Shown: positions 22,747 through 34,826, counted from the first letter of the stretch. The stretch: 50,338 bases of DNA from Cylindrodendrum hubeiense (GCA_014621425.1 JAANBB010000298.1:1-50338), one strand, 5' to 3'. The notes: generated by a model not told the origin, from the letters alone. Program-made: numbers and translations.

Positions 22747-25524
22747 TGGCTGGCCCCAGCAGCAAGAGACACATCACCGACACGTCGCCCACCGTCAAGA
22801 AAACTGAGGCTAGATCCAGGAAACGAAACACTCGAGTCGCCAGCTGAGCCAGCCACTGGTGGCAGGTGGACTGGTGGACTGGTGGTGAGCGACGCCGCCC
22901 AAGATGGAGGGTATAGCAAAGCAGAGGGGGCCGTAGTATAGCACAGATTAGTTGGCTCCGATGAGCTGTCGCCCATCGGCTGACGCCTGACGCCTGACGC
23001 CGGACGCTTGTTGTCGGACGACGCTCGTTGGCAGTTGACGCTTGTAGCCTGTCCTGAGGGAGAAGAGCGCCGTTAGTGGTGAGAGTAGTGCCGTCGGTTT
23101 GGCGGGATGAGAGTGTTTGAGGTTGGCTTGGAGCTGTCACCGCGACGCGTCGTGGTTGGCTGCACGCTTACCTCAGCGGGGCAACAGGGGGCGGCGCGGG
23201 AGGCCAGCGGAGCCTCTCGCACGCTTCAGGCTTCTTTGGGCATGGAGGAGGTCGACAACTATCTACGATTGGCAGGGTGCCGGGTTTCAGAGCTGCGCTA
23301 CAGGGGTGCCTACAGGGGCCTGGCCAGGAACGGGTGTCTCAAGATCTGTTACAGGGCCAGGGCCCCATTCCTCGGTGCAGGCTGCAGTCCGCTGGAAGCC
23401 CGCTGGAAAGACCCCGCTCTTAGGGACCGGCTGGCCCTCCGAGGCCCTGGGCGGTGGGCACGATGGGCGATGATGCACCCTCCAACCGTCTGCTGCCGGC
23501 ACTGGGTCTGGCAAATACAGTGGGAACGCTGGTCGGGACAGCAGGGCGAGGTGAACGGACTGGGGTGAGGTGAGCTGGGGTGAAGCTGGAGTTCCCACCA
23601 CGGCTGCCAGCCGACGGCTCTGCGATGAACACGTCACGGGGCTACAACGAGCTACGACGAGCTACGACGGGCTATGACGGATCAGCATTCTACGGCTTTC
23701 TTTGCTCGACCTTTTTTGCCTTTCTCACATATGACTAGACATTCTGACTAGGCGTCTGGGTTTCTGGGTATCTGGGTTTTGCCTCTCTCCTCAGCTCCTC
23801 AGCTCCTAGTCTCGTCGTCACCCAGCAACTTGCTTGTTCCCCGTCCCGTCCGCATTTGTCGGTGTTGGCGACCACCTGATACACTCACCGTTCGTCCCAC
23901 CGGCTGGCTGCTCCTCGCAAAGAAATGTTTCGAGCTTCAAACATTCCTTCGCCTAGCATCTGCTTTCTTGCCTCACGATCAAAGAGAAAGCAAAGCCATT
24001 AAGAGCTTGGGGCAGCGACTCGCACCATCGCGAATCCTCCTCGCAACTGCCGCTGCTCCAGTCAACGATTGACCAGGAACGGGAGCTGTCTAGTGCTGGA
24101 GTCGTTACATCGCGCCTCCATCTGTTTCTTTTGTTCGTTTTAGGCTCTCCTGTCTCGTCTCGTCTGAACCAAGCGAGTCGTCGCCGCTTCCACTCATACT
24201 CGCACTCCCACTTGCACTCCCACAGTCCCCAAAGCCTTATCCCTCCCTTTCTGAGGCCTGGTCCGCTCCGTGGCACTGCCTCCTTGTGGGCAGCTGGTTG
24301 GCCAAAACCATCACCGACCATGGTCCATGGGCATCCTTGGGCATCGTTGCAACAACGCACAACGTACGAAGACGCGCTCACCTCGGGGCTCATCCACTCG
24401 CCGGCTGCCTCCCGCTCTCCGCCGCCGTATAGCATCTCGCGCGTCGTATTAATGCCACGCGCGACGCGTCGAGCTCTATCTTTTCCGCTCAGTCGTTTTT
24501 TTTTCCTTCTTCTACTACCCCACCATCACATGGTGCGAGCCGCCTTGGGCAGCGAGGTAGGGATGCCTTCAGTAGAGATCCGAGCATCTGGTAGGATACC
24601 TGCGGCTTTGGGCAATTTGCATGATCGCCCCGTGATGACACCGACAACCCTGATGACTGCGATGGTGATGGATCGCATCCGGGCAACCCTCGGGCCCTCT
24701 GGGTGATATTGCAACTCGGCATTGGGATTGCGATGCGCAGCGATGGTCGACGAGAAGCCCACCAACCTGCCCACCCCCACGACAAGGTGCCGGCTCCTTG
24801 CGGCCGCCAACCTCAGGACGCCGAGACGGTTCTCCATTTCCTCCATTTCCTCTTTGGGCAGCCGGGCCAGCTGCGCCTCGTATCAAAACCAGGGAGGGTG
24901 GTGTGCGTAATGTGTCTGAAGAGCTGTCCGCACTGACGTCCCGCGGGCCCCTGCTCTCCCCTCCTCATCCCCTGTGAATGCTCCCCAGTATTTCCAGAAG
25001 GCCTTTCTTCTATGACTTGTTCTGTGGGGCGCCGCGCCCGGCAAGCCCGTTGGATCAGGCCCTGGGATCCGCCGGCCTACCCTGCACTCTCCCGAATCCC
25101 TCAGGCTTCGCCCATAGTGACACACTTGCACCATGAGCGGGAAATTAGATCTCCCTCGCAGTCCACAGCCGTGGCCGCCCCCCGTGGTTCATATGATTCT
25201 GAATATGGAGATCACAAGCCAATGATGGCGCGATCTGGCCCCCGCAGAGATCGTTTTGGCGCCCTGGATGTGACGATGCCACTATACAGTACCGCGAGAG
25301 CGACCCTCGGGCCCTGACTGGCCCTCTTCGGCCCTAACTAGCTCTCGGCATGTGCCCGCCATCCCCTCAATTAAACCCCCGGTTGATGCTGGAAATAGAA
25401 CACTCGAAAGATCTCTGTTTTATCTTATGCCTCTTTGGATTTTAATTTACACAAGAAGCAACGCCATGGTACCTCGGAGCATTCGCCTCTGCCCACCTGC
25501 AATCCCGGCCAGATCCTTGGCCCC

Positions 25525-26271
25525 TCAGTCCTTGTTGATCCGTTTCCAAACCTCTTGCTCGGCTGCTGCTAGTCCCCCGCCGGCTACCGAAGCCCACTTC
25601 TTCGCCGTGCCCCAAACTCCTTCGTCGTCGCCGGCATCAACGGCGAGTGCCATTCTGTGGGAGATTGACATCCTTTGCGCTTCATCCCTTGCAACGGCGG
25701 CGTCATGAGCCGCCCGTTGCGAGCTGTTAAACTCCGAAGCGTTTACATTCTGATAATATCCCGGAGGATGCAACAAGTCGCCACCTCCCGAGCGGCCGCC
25801 CAGCGGGTCCAAAAACGGGGAAGGAATCGGGATTGTCGCTGAAGGCCGTGTCGCGGGCACCTCCGGCGCTCCGAGTGGAGCGTAGGCCGCCATCTGAGGA
25901 GATCTGGGAACCAGTGTTGCCTGGGGTTGCTCGGTTTGCAACGTCTCTCCAACCTTCGGAGGAGGCAATTCAGTTACTCTGCTCGGAGGCGTGGGAAACG
26001 CTCCAGGCTGTGGCGCCGGAGGGCTCACATATGCGGCCGTCGGAGTCGGGACTGGTTGAGGGTTGGAAGGAGCCCAAGAAGTTCCCGTTGGAACCGGTAA
26101 CGAGGGCTGTGCCCCGGGTTGGGCAGCTGGATATGCGTGTGGTGAGTAATCAGTCTTGACTGTTGCTCCTACCGGCGCTCCCGTACCATCCGGAACTGCT
26201 GTTTGGGGAGTGACATCCGATGCCTTTGTAGGATTGATAGGACTGGCTGTATGGATGGGAATAGCAGGCAT
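25525..26271 (-). CDS. Conserved-looking Pro-rich hypothetical protein with an amphipathic C-terminus
   Basis: This single-exon frame encodes 248 residues from the ATG at 26271 (MPAIPIHTASPIN). The frame is open further upstream, but only from a TTG, so the internal ATG is chosen. About the first 170 residues are rich in Pro, Thr, Ala and Gln and probably disordered. The C-terminal 70 residues look folded or helical: YYQNVNASEFNSSQRAAHD, then a charged helix, then EGVWGTAKKWASVAGGG, ending EVWKRINKD. That tail could form amphipathic helices for membrane or protein binding. I recognise no named family. The distinct composition change and the ordered tail support a real gene rather than a chance frame. 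The stop is at 25525-25527. Confidence 0.7.
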   Translation of the reverse strand: MPAIPIHTASPINPTKASDVTPQTAVPDGTGAPVGATVKTDYSPHAYPAAQPGAQPSLPVPTGTSWAPSNPQPVPTPTAAYVSPPAPQPGAFPTPPSRVTELPPPKVGETLQTEQPQATLVPRSPQMAAYAPLGAPEVPATRPSATIPIPSPFLDPLGGRSGGGDLLHPPGYYQNVNASEFNSSQRAAHDAAVARDEAQRMSISHRMALAVDAGDDEGVWGTAKKWASVAGGGLAAAEQEVWKRINKD

Positions 26272-27018
26272 GGTGCGATTGTTGCTCTCCAGGGTAGCTG
26301 ATGCCAAATTGATGGTGTCGATGTTGTGTCCTCTTCCTGTCCTGCGTGTATCCTGCTCCAATTTCCTTTGTTATGACGTTCGTGGTGATAATTAGAGAAA
26401 AGCTTCAGTGTTGTTGTTGTCGTCGTGGAGTAAGAAGGTGGCGGAAAGACTACCTACGTCAGGTGACCCATAGACAGTCTTGATCCAAGACACGTGGGGT
26501 TAAGTGCCGATCTCATTCCATCCACAACCTCAGTGAGAATTGACTCTGTAGGAATACTGATAAGGCTGATTTAGTTTTGTCAGTGTGCGAAACTTTGGAT
26601 GACGTTTGCTTGAGAAGCTTCGGATTAAGGTTGTGAGTTCTCACTAGTTCTGGTCTTACCCTATACATGATTCTCAACCGACGTTTCCGGAGATAATTGA
26701 GCGTTGTGTAACCATAAACCGAGCCTAAATATTGAATAAGTGTACCCTAAGCCGTATCAGAGGCTGGCAACTTACCCTACCTAGGTAGTTTTGCCTTTGG
26801 GGTGCTTCATCTCCCTATTTGGGGGAAGCGGTACCCATCGCTGCAATTACCGAATTAGGTGTTCAGAAAGGAAACTCCCTGCATGAGTACTTGGAGCAAG
26901 CTTACTCTCACCTGCATGATTTTTCTTTCTTTCACATCTCATTTGACTTGGCGCGCAACGACGTGTATGATTCCTCAGTGGCACAATTTTGATTTAGATA
27001 GTTTTCTGAACGTGTTCT
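26272..27018. promoter_or_regulatory. Intergenic region upstream of the hypothetical gene
   Basis: This 0.75 kb space should hold the promoter of the 248-residue protein and the 3' flank of the MpaB-like gene. It is AT-richer than the flanking exons. A perfect 12-bp palindrome CTACCTAGGTAG lies at 26777-26788, similar to the palindrome at 10372-10390. No coding sequence was seen. Confidence 0.4.
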
Positions 27019-28612
27019 TCATGGCTTTGTTGCCACCGCAAATGGACATCCAGCGGAGGACCTCTGCCTGACCATCTCCTCCAGCTCCAATGTCTCTTGG
27101 ATTCCCTTACCCACCTTGTTCTTCGGTCCCAAATCCTCAAAAAGAAAACCATCGGGCTTCATATCTGCACCGCCGTCCCCCGGAATCATCCCACCACACA
27201 CCCAAGTCAAGAGGGTCTCGAGATTCCATCGACTCCAGAACGTATCTGGAACATACCACGGCTCTTTCATGTAGTGATAGTGCTTGATGCGACCGGTGGT
27301 CTTGTCTGGCTGAGAGATGTACTCGACGGGGATGATGCGCGGGAGGCAAAGGAATCGGATGACCAACTTTCGGATGAGGAGAAGGCTGTACGTCAAAACA
27401 GTCATGGCTAGGCTGGGCTCCGGAAATCTGATAAGAGGTCAGCACTTGGAATATGAGAGTCAAGCTCTGGTTTCGAGGCATCTCTTACCCGAACGCACGC
27501 CTGAGTCGATTCCCGATGACAACAAGAGCCATCGGGTAGGCAACCGGTCTCGCAAATTTGGGATGAGACTGCAACAGAAACTCCATCAAGATTTGGCCTA
27601 ATGCCTGGACCTCCTTCACTGGCCGCATGTACCGATCTTCATATTCCGATGCCCATTCTGTCACATCCTTCAGGAACTCTAGGGGGTCCTCCCAGTCATC
27701 CTTTTGGAGCACGGTCCTATAGTCAATATCCATCATGTCGCCAGTGTACTTCCACATTGTCACAATGGCGGCGGCCTCCATCTCGTCTAGTTGACGCCAT
27801 TCAAAGATATTGAGAAATCGGATGGGTTCAGCCATGGAGGCGTATAGAACGTATAGCAAGTCTTCTTGGCGAATTTTCCCGGTTTTGATGTACGGTGCAT
27901 GGAGGAAGTTCATCCGGGCGATTGCCTTGTGTAGTTGTGTCGAAGTTGGGGGGAAAGCAGCGAAACTAGATCATGTTAATGGATGTCTACATATGCGTCT
28001 GATATATTTACCACGAGAAGATGATTTCGGTATCTTCATATCTGAGGAGTTCAACTAATTAGACAATACATGGTGTATGTCACTAGTGACCATTAACATA
28101 CCGCTTGGGTAGCGTGTCCCACTTGTTCAGATCACTGACAGTGACGAGGAGCTTGGCAATGTTTTCGACGGCATATGTCTACAACAGAGTCAATGCAATT
28201 GTAATATTGACAATTCACCTGGAATCCCACGCACCTCGAACAATGCCAACCGCATGGACAAGTCGTAAAGTAACGGAAACTCTAGGTAAATGAGGTTCTC
28301 TGCGATTTCGTGGGCATCTTGGTTGGTCATTCGAGCCAGAGAGGCGCGGTCAGTGTATCCATATCGGGCCCGGACTGATTGAATGCGCTTAAACCGAAGC
28401 AGGGAGCAAAGGGCGACGTAGGTGGCTAACCCGAGAAGAGCCAGGGTTGGCCAGCCCAATAATCCTCTGTTGGATAACTCCGCTGCCTGGCTGGTTGTAG
28501 TAGAAGCGTTTGGGCTGGGATCCATAATTCCGCAGTCAGGATGAGTGAGTGGTGGAGTGGGAGAAGATGGCTGAATATGAGACAATCCTCGGCGGAGGAG
28601 GGAGGAGGGCAT
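27019..28612 (-). CDS. MpaB / rubber-oxygenase-like membrane protein (MPAB_Lcp catalytic domain)
   Basis: The predicted protein has 456 residues from five exons: 28235-28612, 28102-28178, 28012-28041, 27489-27965 and 27019-27427. All junctions are GT-AG and the frame is continuous. A single membrane segment lies at about residues 51-73, followed by a soluble domain from about 80. Family-like stretches are RYGYTDRASLARMTNQDAHE, HKAIARMNFLHAPY (H174 and H184), DLLYVLYASMAEPIRF and EMEAAAIVTMWKYTGDMMDI. Related proteins include ER-bound MpaB of mycophenolic acid synthesis, which cleaves a prenyl chain, and the latex-clearing oxygenases, which bind heme or metal through histidines. Here an ER-anchored oxidative cleavage role is inferred and the substrate is unknown. 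No polyketide synthase or prenyltransferase is nearby, so this is not visibly part of a cluster. An internal Met30 is an alternative start. Confidence 0.85.
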
Positions 28613-29557
28613 TGGCTTTCTCGGCTCTATCTACAGACAGAGGGGGACAGCGAGGGGACGGCGGCCTTTAATAACTGGATCTTTACAACGATAAATGTCT
28701 CGAGTGGGTGACACCTCCCAGATCACATGCAGATGCCCCAGTCCATGATACGTATAGGTCGCATGAGGCTTTCATCTGCCCTATCCCTCCGCCCTTACCA
28801 TCCGCTAGCATGCACCCGTGTCCGCCCAAGTAGCCACCAAAGTGACGCCGTGGCACGGCAGGCAGCGCCATCCTAGGCTCGTAACGACATACGGCAGCCA
28901 ATGAAGGTCGGCTTAGTGAAAAGCCCAAAGTGCAGATGAGCGGGCTGCGACCACTTCGGTGGAGACTCGGAGACGGGAAGTGAGACTCAACCCACTGAAC
29001 CTCGTCTGCCGAGCTACAGTTATGCAAGCAGGGAGGGAAGATCGACGAGACGGCGAATCCCGACCGCTAAAGAACGGGTGTTATTCCGGGTGAGAAGTGT
29101 TGTGATTTAGCACGACCCATTGTTTGACAAACTTCATTGTCCTCTCGCCGAAGCCACCTGCGTGGGTGGTGGCAGCGAAGGTTTGGGCTATCTGTAGCAG
29201 GCCAACCTCAGTATCTTATAGGAGCAGACCTCTCTCCCGTCAATCGAGGTGAGAGCTCTGGCGTCTAGCCCGCGCCGGGGGAGAGAAGACCCACAGCGAG
29301 AAACAGTCTGGGTGGTTCACCAAAAGAGAGAGTCCGCAAGAAAGCGGAGCAACGGATAATTGTAAATCCGACACTTTATCGCGCTAATCCCGATTGGACC
29401 AGGCTACCTATCGAGATGGCCGTGACGATGCACCAATGCGCGACAGGAGTTTTCCTATTGAGCATGAAGGCATTCAGCTTGTTCCTCCTTTCACCATCAA
29501 TGTGAGCGTGCAGACCTTACTCCAAGTCGCTCCTACAGGAAGGTTCCATTCGCCACC
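28613..29557. promoter_or_regulatory. Divergent promoter region between the MpaB-like gene and arp8
   Basis: The 945-bp space lies between two divergent start codons, so it must contain both promoters. An inverted CCAAT pentamer (ATTGG) at 29393-29397 is about 160 bp upstream of the arp8 ATG, a usual position for a CCAAT-binding complex site. The arp8 start context GCCACCATGG is a very strong initiation context. No coding sequence was seen. Confidence 0.5.
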
Positions 29558-31932
29558 ATGGTCGGCAAAGTCAGCGAGAGGGTCCTCCTCCGGGAAGGTA
29601 TGGTTTTGATGCGCTCCTGGAGCAACCGCCTATCCCTCGCGACGCCTGGGCTGACGAAGATGACAACACAGGCCTCGAGAGGACCGACAATGGTATGAAA
29701 CTGACCAACTGGCCCGATGTCACGCCCATCAACCAGAAGAACTACTACACGTACGCCTCCATCAGCACTCGATCCACGCGCGGCCAATGCTGATTCTCCA
29801 TTAGCGATTACATGAAGCGCGATGACCAGGTTCTCGCCCTCCGACTCCAGAACGACGCGACCCGCGATCGATTGGTTCAGCATGCCCGAGACCGTGATAG
29901 AGCTCTTTCGAAGACGGCCAATGGCGAGCTCCCTCTTCCCGTCGCAGACCTTCCTGAGGAAGATGGTGCCACGACGCCCTCGGCCGGCCTTGATCCTTCG
30001 AGGGTCATTGTCATCCACCCTGGAAGCCAGAACCTGCGCATTGGGTTTGCTAGCGATGCGCTTCCTAAGACGATTCCGATGACACTGGCGACCAAGTTCC
30101 CCCAGACCGAAACCGAAATGTACGAGGCCCTTCCCCGACGGCAATTTGAGGCCAAGGCTGTGGAGCAGCAATACGGCGAGGAGTGGTCCAAGAAGTACAA
30201 GGACATGTCCCATGACCTCAAAGTTGAAATGCGTGCAAACAAGCGCAAGGTTCTCCCCAACTCAAAGGAACTGGTCCAGACCTTCAACCGTCGCACCGAA
30301 CCCGAGATCATCCAGAAGCACAACGATCCCTTGGAAATTGAATGGACCGACATCGACACCCTCGATGACCCAGACTCCCTCGCTTCATGCTTTATTGGAA
30401 ACCAGGCCCTTCGTGTCCCGGACGATTCTGACCCGAAGTTCAAGCTCTGGCGCCCCATCCAGAACGGATTGTGGAACGAGGACGGCTACACCAGCCAGGA
30501 ACACCTCTACGATGATTTCGAGACCTTGTTGGACAAGGCACTGAGACAAGAGCTTGGCTTAAAGACGAACAGCGAGTGGCAGCAGTACAGCTGCGTCTTC
30601 GTGATTCCAGATCTCTACGACAAGCGATACGTCGAGCAAGTGCTGCGGTCCTGCATGATCTGGTTTGAATTTAACAGGATATGTTTTGTCCAGGAGAGTA
30701 TGGCCGCGACCTTTGGTGCCGGATACACACAAGCATGTGTGGTTGATATGGGAGCCCAGAAGACATCAGTCACCTGCGTGGAAGACGGGCTTTGCATCGA
30801 TGACTCGAGAATAAACCTCAAGTTCGGAGGTTACGATGTTACCGAGGCATTCATGAAGATGATGCTCTACGACAACTTCCCCTACCAGGACATGAACTTG
30901 CGGAGGCGGTATGATTTTCTCTTGGCCGAAGAACTGAAGATCAAGCACTGCACCATGTCTCAGGCGGATATCTCGGTTCAACTGTCCCAGTTTCATGTCC
31001 GAGCTCCGAACCAACCCACGCGGAAATACCAGTTCAAGACTTATGACGAGGTTATCCTGGCCCCGATGGGAGTTTACGACCCTGCCATATTTGACAACAG
31101 CTCCAAACTGAACGGCCGACGAAAATTGGTAGAGCGCTCTTACAATGCATACGACCTGGATCTCCCCGATGACCCAAATTCTGCCGCTCAGTTAGCCATT
31201 TTGGCCCTCGTGAAGCCAGAGATTACGACGAACGCCAACGGCTTCTCCCAATCGCAGCCGGAAATTTCGACACCGAGTAAGGAAAAGTCACAGCCGTTCA
31301 ACTTCCTTGGCAAGCCCGATGTCACAAACGGAACGCCGATGGGATCCCACGCTGGGTCTCCGGCGCCCGAGGGAGCCGGCACACCAGCCCCCCCACCTTT
31401 CCTCTTTGGCGGAAAGGACAAAGAAGGATTGAATGGAGGAAGCCCTGCGCCAAACGGCACCCGTGCCACTGGAACCCCTGTCCCGGGACAGACGTCGCAG
31501 ACCTTGCAGCCACCGGCGGGCATGTTCGTGGATGCCTCGGCTCGGTCTGCCAAGGCCTTGGCAAACGAACGAGACGAGGTGCTACCCACTGCGCCGCTCG
31601 ACGTTGCCATTCTTACCAGCATTCAGAATGCTGCTAAGGGTGAGGACAAGAAGTTGCGCGACCTCTTGGGGAGTATTATGGTTGTCGGCGGTGGTGCCAA
31701 GATCCCGCACTTCACCGTCGTCCTCGAGGAGAAGCTCAAGGCGCGACGACCTGACCTCTACGACCGCATCTTGGTCAGCCGAAGCGCCAGGGACATGGAC
31801 GAGCAGGTGGTGGCGTGGAAGGGCGCAAGCGTGTTCGCGAAGCTGCCGACCAACGACTCGTGGATCACGCCGTTCGAGTTTGAGCGGCTGGGCGCCAGGA
31901 CGCTCCACCACAAGGTCCTCTGGGCGTGGTAG
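29558..31932 (+). CDS. arp8: Actin-related protein 8, INO80 chromatin-remodelling complex subunit
   Basis: Arp8 is a nuclear actin-fold protein of the INO80 remodeller, where the Arp8-Arp4-actin module binds linker DNA and supports nucleosome sliding. The 748-residue protein comes from exons 29558-29597, 29672-29750 and 29805-31932, with GT-AG introns of 74 and 54 bp. Visible features are an N-terminal segment NWPDVTPINQKNYYTDYMKR, the first actin phosphate-loop-like stretch VIVIHPGSQNLRIGFA at 108-122, FVIPDLYDKRYVEQVLRS, the second loop VVDMGAQKTSVTCVEDG from 352, KFGGYDVTEAF, then MVVGGGAKIPHF at 665-676 and WKGASVFAKL from 711. A Gly/Pro/Ser-rich insertion at about 512-622 is typical of the extra loops in Arp8. 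The length fits fungal Arp8. Exon lengths give an intact frame. It is divergent from the MpaB-like gene and in tandem with the MFS gene. Confidence 0.96.
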
Positions 31933-32692
31933 GGGGATGCGAAGGCTAGTTGCATTTGGTAGAACTGGCAGGCTTAGGACGGGATCAGGTCATTTGGAGT
32001 TTTGTGGATGTCAAGGGCAAGGAGTCTGGGTTGTTTGATGTCGAGTGGTTCAATGGACAAATCTACAAGCAAAAGAAAGCAGACAAAGAGCGGGAAGACG
32101 GGAGAAGCGTATACATGGACGTAGCATGGACGTAGCATGGACGTTGTCACACGCCGTTGCGGTTGGTCCCCGGCTGGTGGTGATGGGCACTTGGCCAACC
32201 CAGCAAGTGACTAATTGCACTCTATCTTTGTAAATGCCACGGATGGCTTCAACCATTTGTTTGTTCTTGTTCCCGCCGGAGCCGCCCATGTACCAGGCTA
32301 GTCATGCCATGTTCCCAGGCAAACTGAAGTTCGCGAACCAGATCTGCTGATCAGATTGATAAGTACCACCCCAACGGCGAGCAGCTCGGTGCGATATCGG
32401 GCCCCACACGGAAATAACCCAGATTGGCTTATGTAACTCCGCCTGCTCCAATGAATCCAATCTGACGCGCCGCCCGCCCCACGTCCCGCAGCTCGTTCCA
32501 CAGCTGCGGCGGACTCCCTTCGTGTTATTACTCCTAGCGCAGTTCGTCCCGTCGTAGACGTCAACATTGACACATTCCATTTCCCCCCTCGCCATGTGAT
32601 AACGGCCGGCACGTCTCACGCAAGTGCTCAGTCTCATCTCCCAATTTCCCTGTCCGCGGTCCTTTCCAATTGCTCAGCGAGCGCCCGCCGCC
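31933..32692. promoter_or_regulatory. arp8 3' flank and MFS gene promoter
   Basis: This 760-bp space separates two tandem plus-strand genes. An 11-bp unit (ACGTAGCATGG) is directly repeated near 32119-32142. No coding sequence was seen. Confidence 0.45.
32423..32461 (+). promoter_or_regulatory. Cluster of three CCAAT pentamers upstream of the MFS gene
   Basis: One inverted (32423-32427) and two direct (32448-32452, 32457-32461) CCAAT pentamers fall within 39 bp, about 230-270 bp upstream of the MFS ATG. CCAAT boxes bound by the HAP/NF-Y complex are common at this distance in fungi. Single pentamers occur often by chance, so only the clustering is suggestive. Confidence 0.3.
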
Positions 32693-34550
32693 ATGCCGAC
32701 CTCTCTGCCGCGATCGCTGCTGCGATATCTGCCCTTTGCGCCGTCCACGACGCCCCTCCAGGCCCTCACATATCTGCTCGGCATCTCGCTCTTCTCCATC
32801 TCTTTCCTCGTTTTCCTCAACAGCTCCGTCTCGTTTGTCATCACCGACCTCATCGGCCAGAAGAAGGGCGTCGGCAATGTCGTCGGAACCCTGGGCTTCG
32901 CTGACGAGATCATCGCCCTGATTGCCTGCCCGGCCTGGGGTCTTGTGTCGGATCGCCTGGGTGTAAGATGGGTCGCCGTCATGGGGTACTCCATCATTGG
33001 AGTCTCCCTGGCTCTCTTCGTCCAGGCTCGCGCAGTTTATCCCCAGTTGTTGCTGGCGCGCATCCTGTTCGCTGTGGGAGCTTCTGCATCGTAAGTTGCG
33101 CCGAGATGTACAGCCGAGGTGGCTCGGACATAAACTAATCCTCCTAGTGCTACCATGGTGACGGCAATTCTGCCCTCCGTAACGGACGATAGCTCCACCG
33201 ACGACGAAGATGCTCAGTCGAGATTCAAGGCACTCCAGACAGCTCGCAACAGCGTTGCCTTTTCCGTCGAGTCGGAGCTGACCATTACCCCGGAGCGATA
33301 TACCCAATCCGTGTCAACCGACCGCGAACCCGAGGACGAGAACGAAAGGGCCGGACGACCATCCAAGCTGGCGGGTTTCGTCGGCGTCTTTACTGGATGT
33401 GGTGCGCTGGTTGCATTGACTTTGTTCTTGCCGTTGCCGGTGAGCTTTGGCGAGATCGAGGGCGTGACACCTGCCGAGGCAGTCTCGTATAGCTTTTATG
33501 TTGTTTCCGCCGTCGCATTTATAGTTGCCGTCTTTGTTGCCTTTGGTCTACGAGACCTGAAGGGCGAGGAAGGCAAGGGATGGCACGTTCTTTTCGGAAG
33601 TCATAATGAGTTTGAGTCCCGCTCAAATTTTGGGGTTCAGACCCAGAAACCGGTGAGTCCATCGCCAACGCCCTAGAGTGTATACATCGATGCTAACAAC
33701 AAAGCAGAAGCTGGTTCCGTATCTTAACCTCATGAAGGACTCGGTCCTTCTTGGATATAGTGACTCTAGAATCGCCATCGGATACCTCGGCGGGTTCGTT
33801 GCCCGAGCTTCGAGCGTGGCTATTTCTCTCTTTATTCCTCTCTTCGTCAATACCTACTTCATCAACAACGGCTTCTGCAAAGGATCACCGAATGACCCAT
33901 CCCCAGAGCTCAAAGAGGAATGCCGAGCCGCATACGTGCTCTCTTCCATCCTGACGGGCGTGGCCCAGCTCATGGGACTCATGTGCGCGCCCGTGTTTGG
34001 ATACCTATCCAGCCGACCTGGGCGCATCAACTGGCCCATTGTCGTCTCGACTGTTCTGGGCATTGTTGGCTACATCATCTTTCCACAGCTTGTCAGCCCG
34101 GAGATCAAGAACGTTGAGGGCCGTGGCGGCAGCCCCATCATCTTCCTCGTCGTCACTTTCCTCGGAATCAGCCAGATTGGCGCCATCGTCTGCAGTCTCG
34201 GTTCTCTCGGCCGCGGTGTTCTCGCCGTCGACATCCCCCGGACTGCCCACCGCCCACCCTCCTTGGATCCCGACGAGGATGAGGACGCCGAGGAGGATGC
34301 ACCTTTGATGAGCATCGACAGCGAATATGAGAGTGCCTCGCGCATTCGCCTCAAAGGCTCTATCGCCGGCGTCTACTCACTCTGTGGTGGTGTAGCTATC
34401 CTGCTACTGACGAAATTGGGAGGATATCTTTTCGACAAGCTCTCCTACGGGGCCCCATTCTATATGATGGCTATTTTTAATGCTATCTTGTTAGCGGCTA
34501 GTCTTGGGATGGATGCGTCACAGGCGTTTGCTAGGCGAGTTAGGTCTTAA
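32693..34550 (+). CDS. Major facilitator superfamily membrane transporter
   Basis: The predicted protein has 581 residues from exons 32693-33090, 33148-33652 and 33708-34550, with 57- and 55-bp GT-AG introns. The N-terminal half shows several hydrophobic helices, from about residue 25 (LTYLLGISLFSISFLVF) onward. The stretch GFADEIIALIACPAWGLVSDRLGVRW carries the loop 2-3 signature of MFS carriers (G-x3-D-R-x-G-x-R/K). A long polar cytoplasmic loop with acidic stretches follows, then further helices such as YVLSSILTGVAQLMGLMCAPVFGY. A second acidic loop (DPDEDEDAEEDAPLM) precedes the last two helices. It is a plasma- or vacuolar-membrane carrier by family. The substrate cannot be told from sequence, and neighbouring arp8 gives no clue. 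The start context GCCGCCATGCC is good. Confidence 0.88.
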
Positions 34551-34826
34551 AGAGACGCAGTCATTTGTATTTAGTCTTATGATGAATGAATAATGGTATT
34601 ATTCGTCCGACTCTCCTCGCTTTAAATGTATGGACAGAAATTTTTACTTCATATAGAAAAGCCTACAGCCTGGGTCTTTAGCGTCTACTCTAAACAAAAT
34701 TGACAAGATGATAAAAATATCATAGTTACGATGAGACTGTAGGGGGAAGGCAGATATTTGCAATAATCCTTTCCGTTCAAACGAGGGTTATATCTTACTA
34801 TTATGGGTCAAATTTGCAATCGTATA

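Larger units (their letters stand above)
20037..25524. other. 5.5 kb region with no recognised gene upstream of the Rua1-type gene
   Basis: The minus strand is C/T-rich over about 20300-21500, which fits a long leader or promoter for the Rua1-type gene. The open frames at 20452-21294 (minus) and 24131-24706 (plus) have no ATG at their reported starts and show only Pro/Ser/Leu-rich low-complexity translation. Short repeats are common: CA dinucleotides at 21531-21552, CAGCG/CAGCA units near 22574-22606, and GTGGACGT-like repeats near 22719-22746. No domain was recognised. Confidence 0.45.

Noticed and set aside
24131..24706. 191-codon open frame on the plus strand
   Set aside because: The start is TTG, the translation is low-complexity and no domain is visible; it fits a CT-rich non-coding tract.
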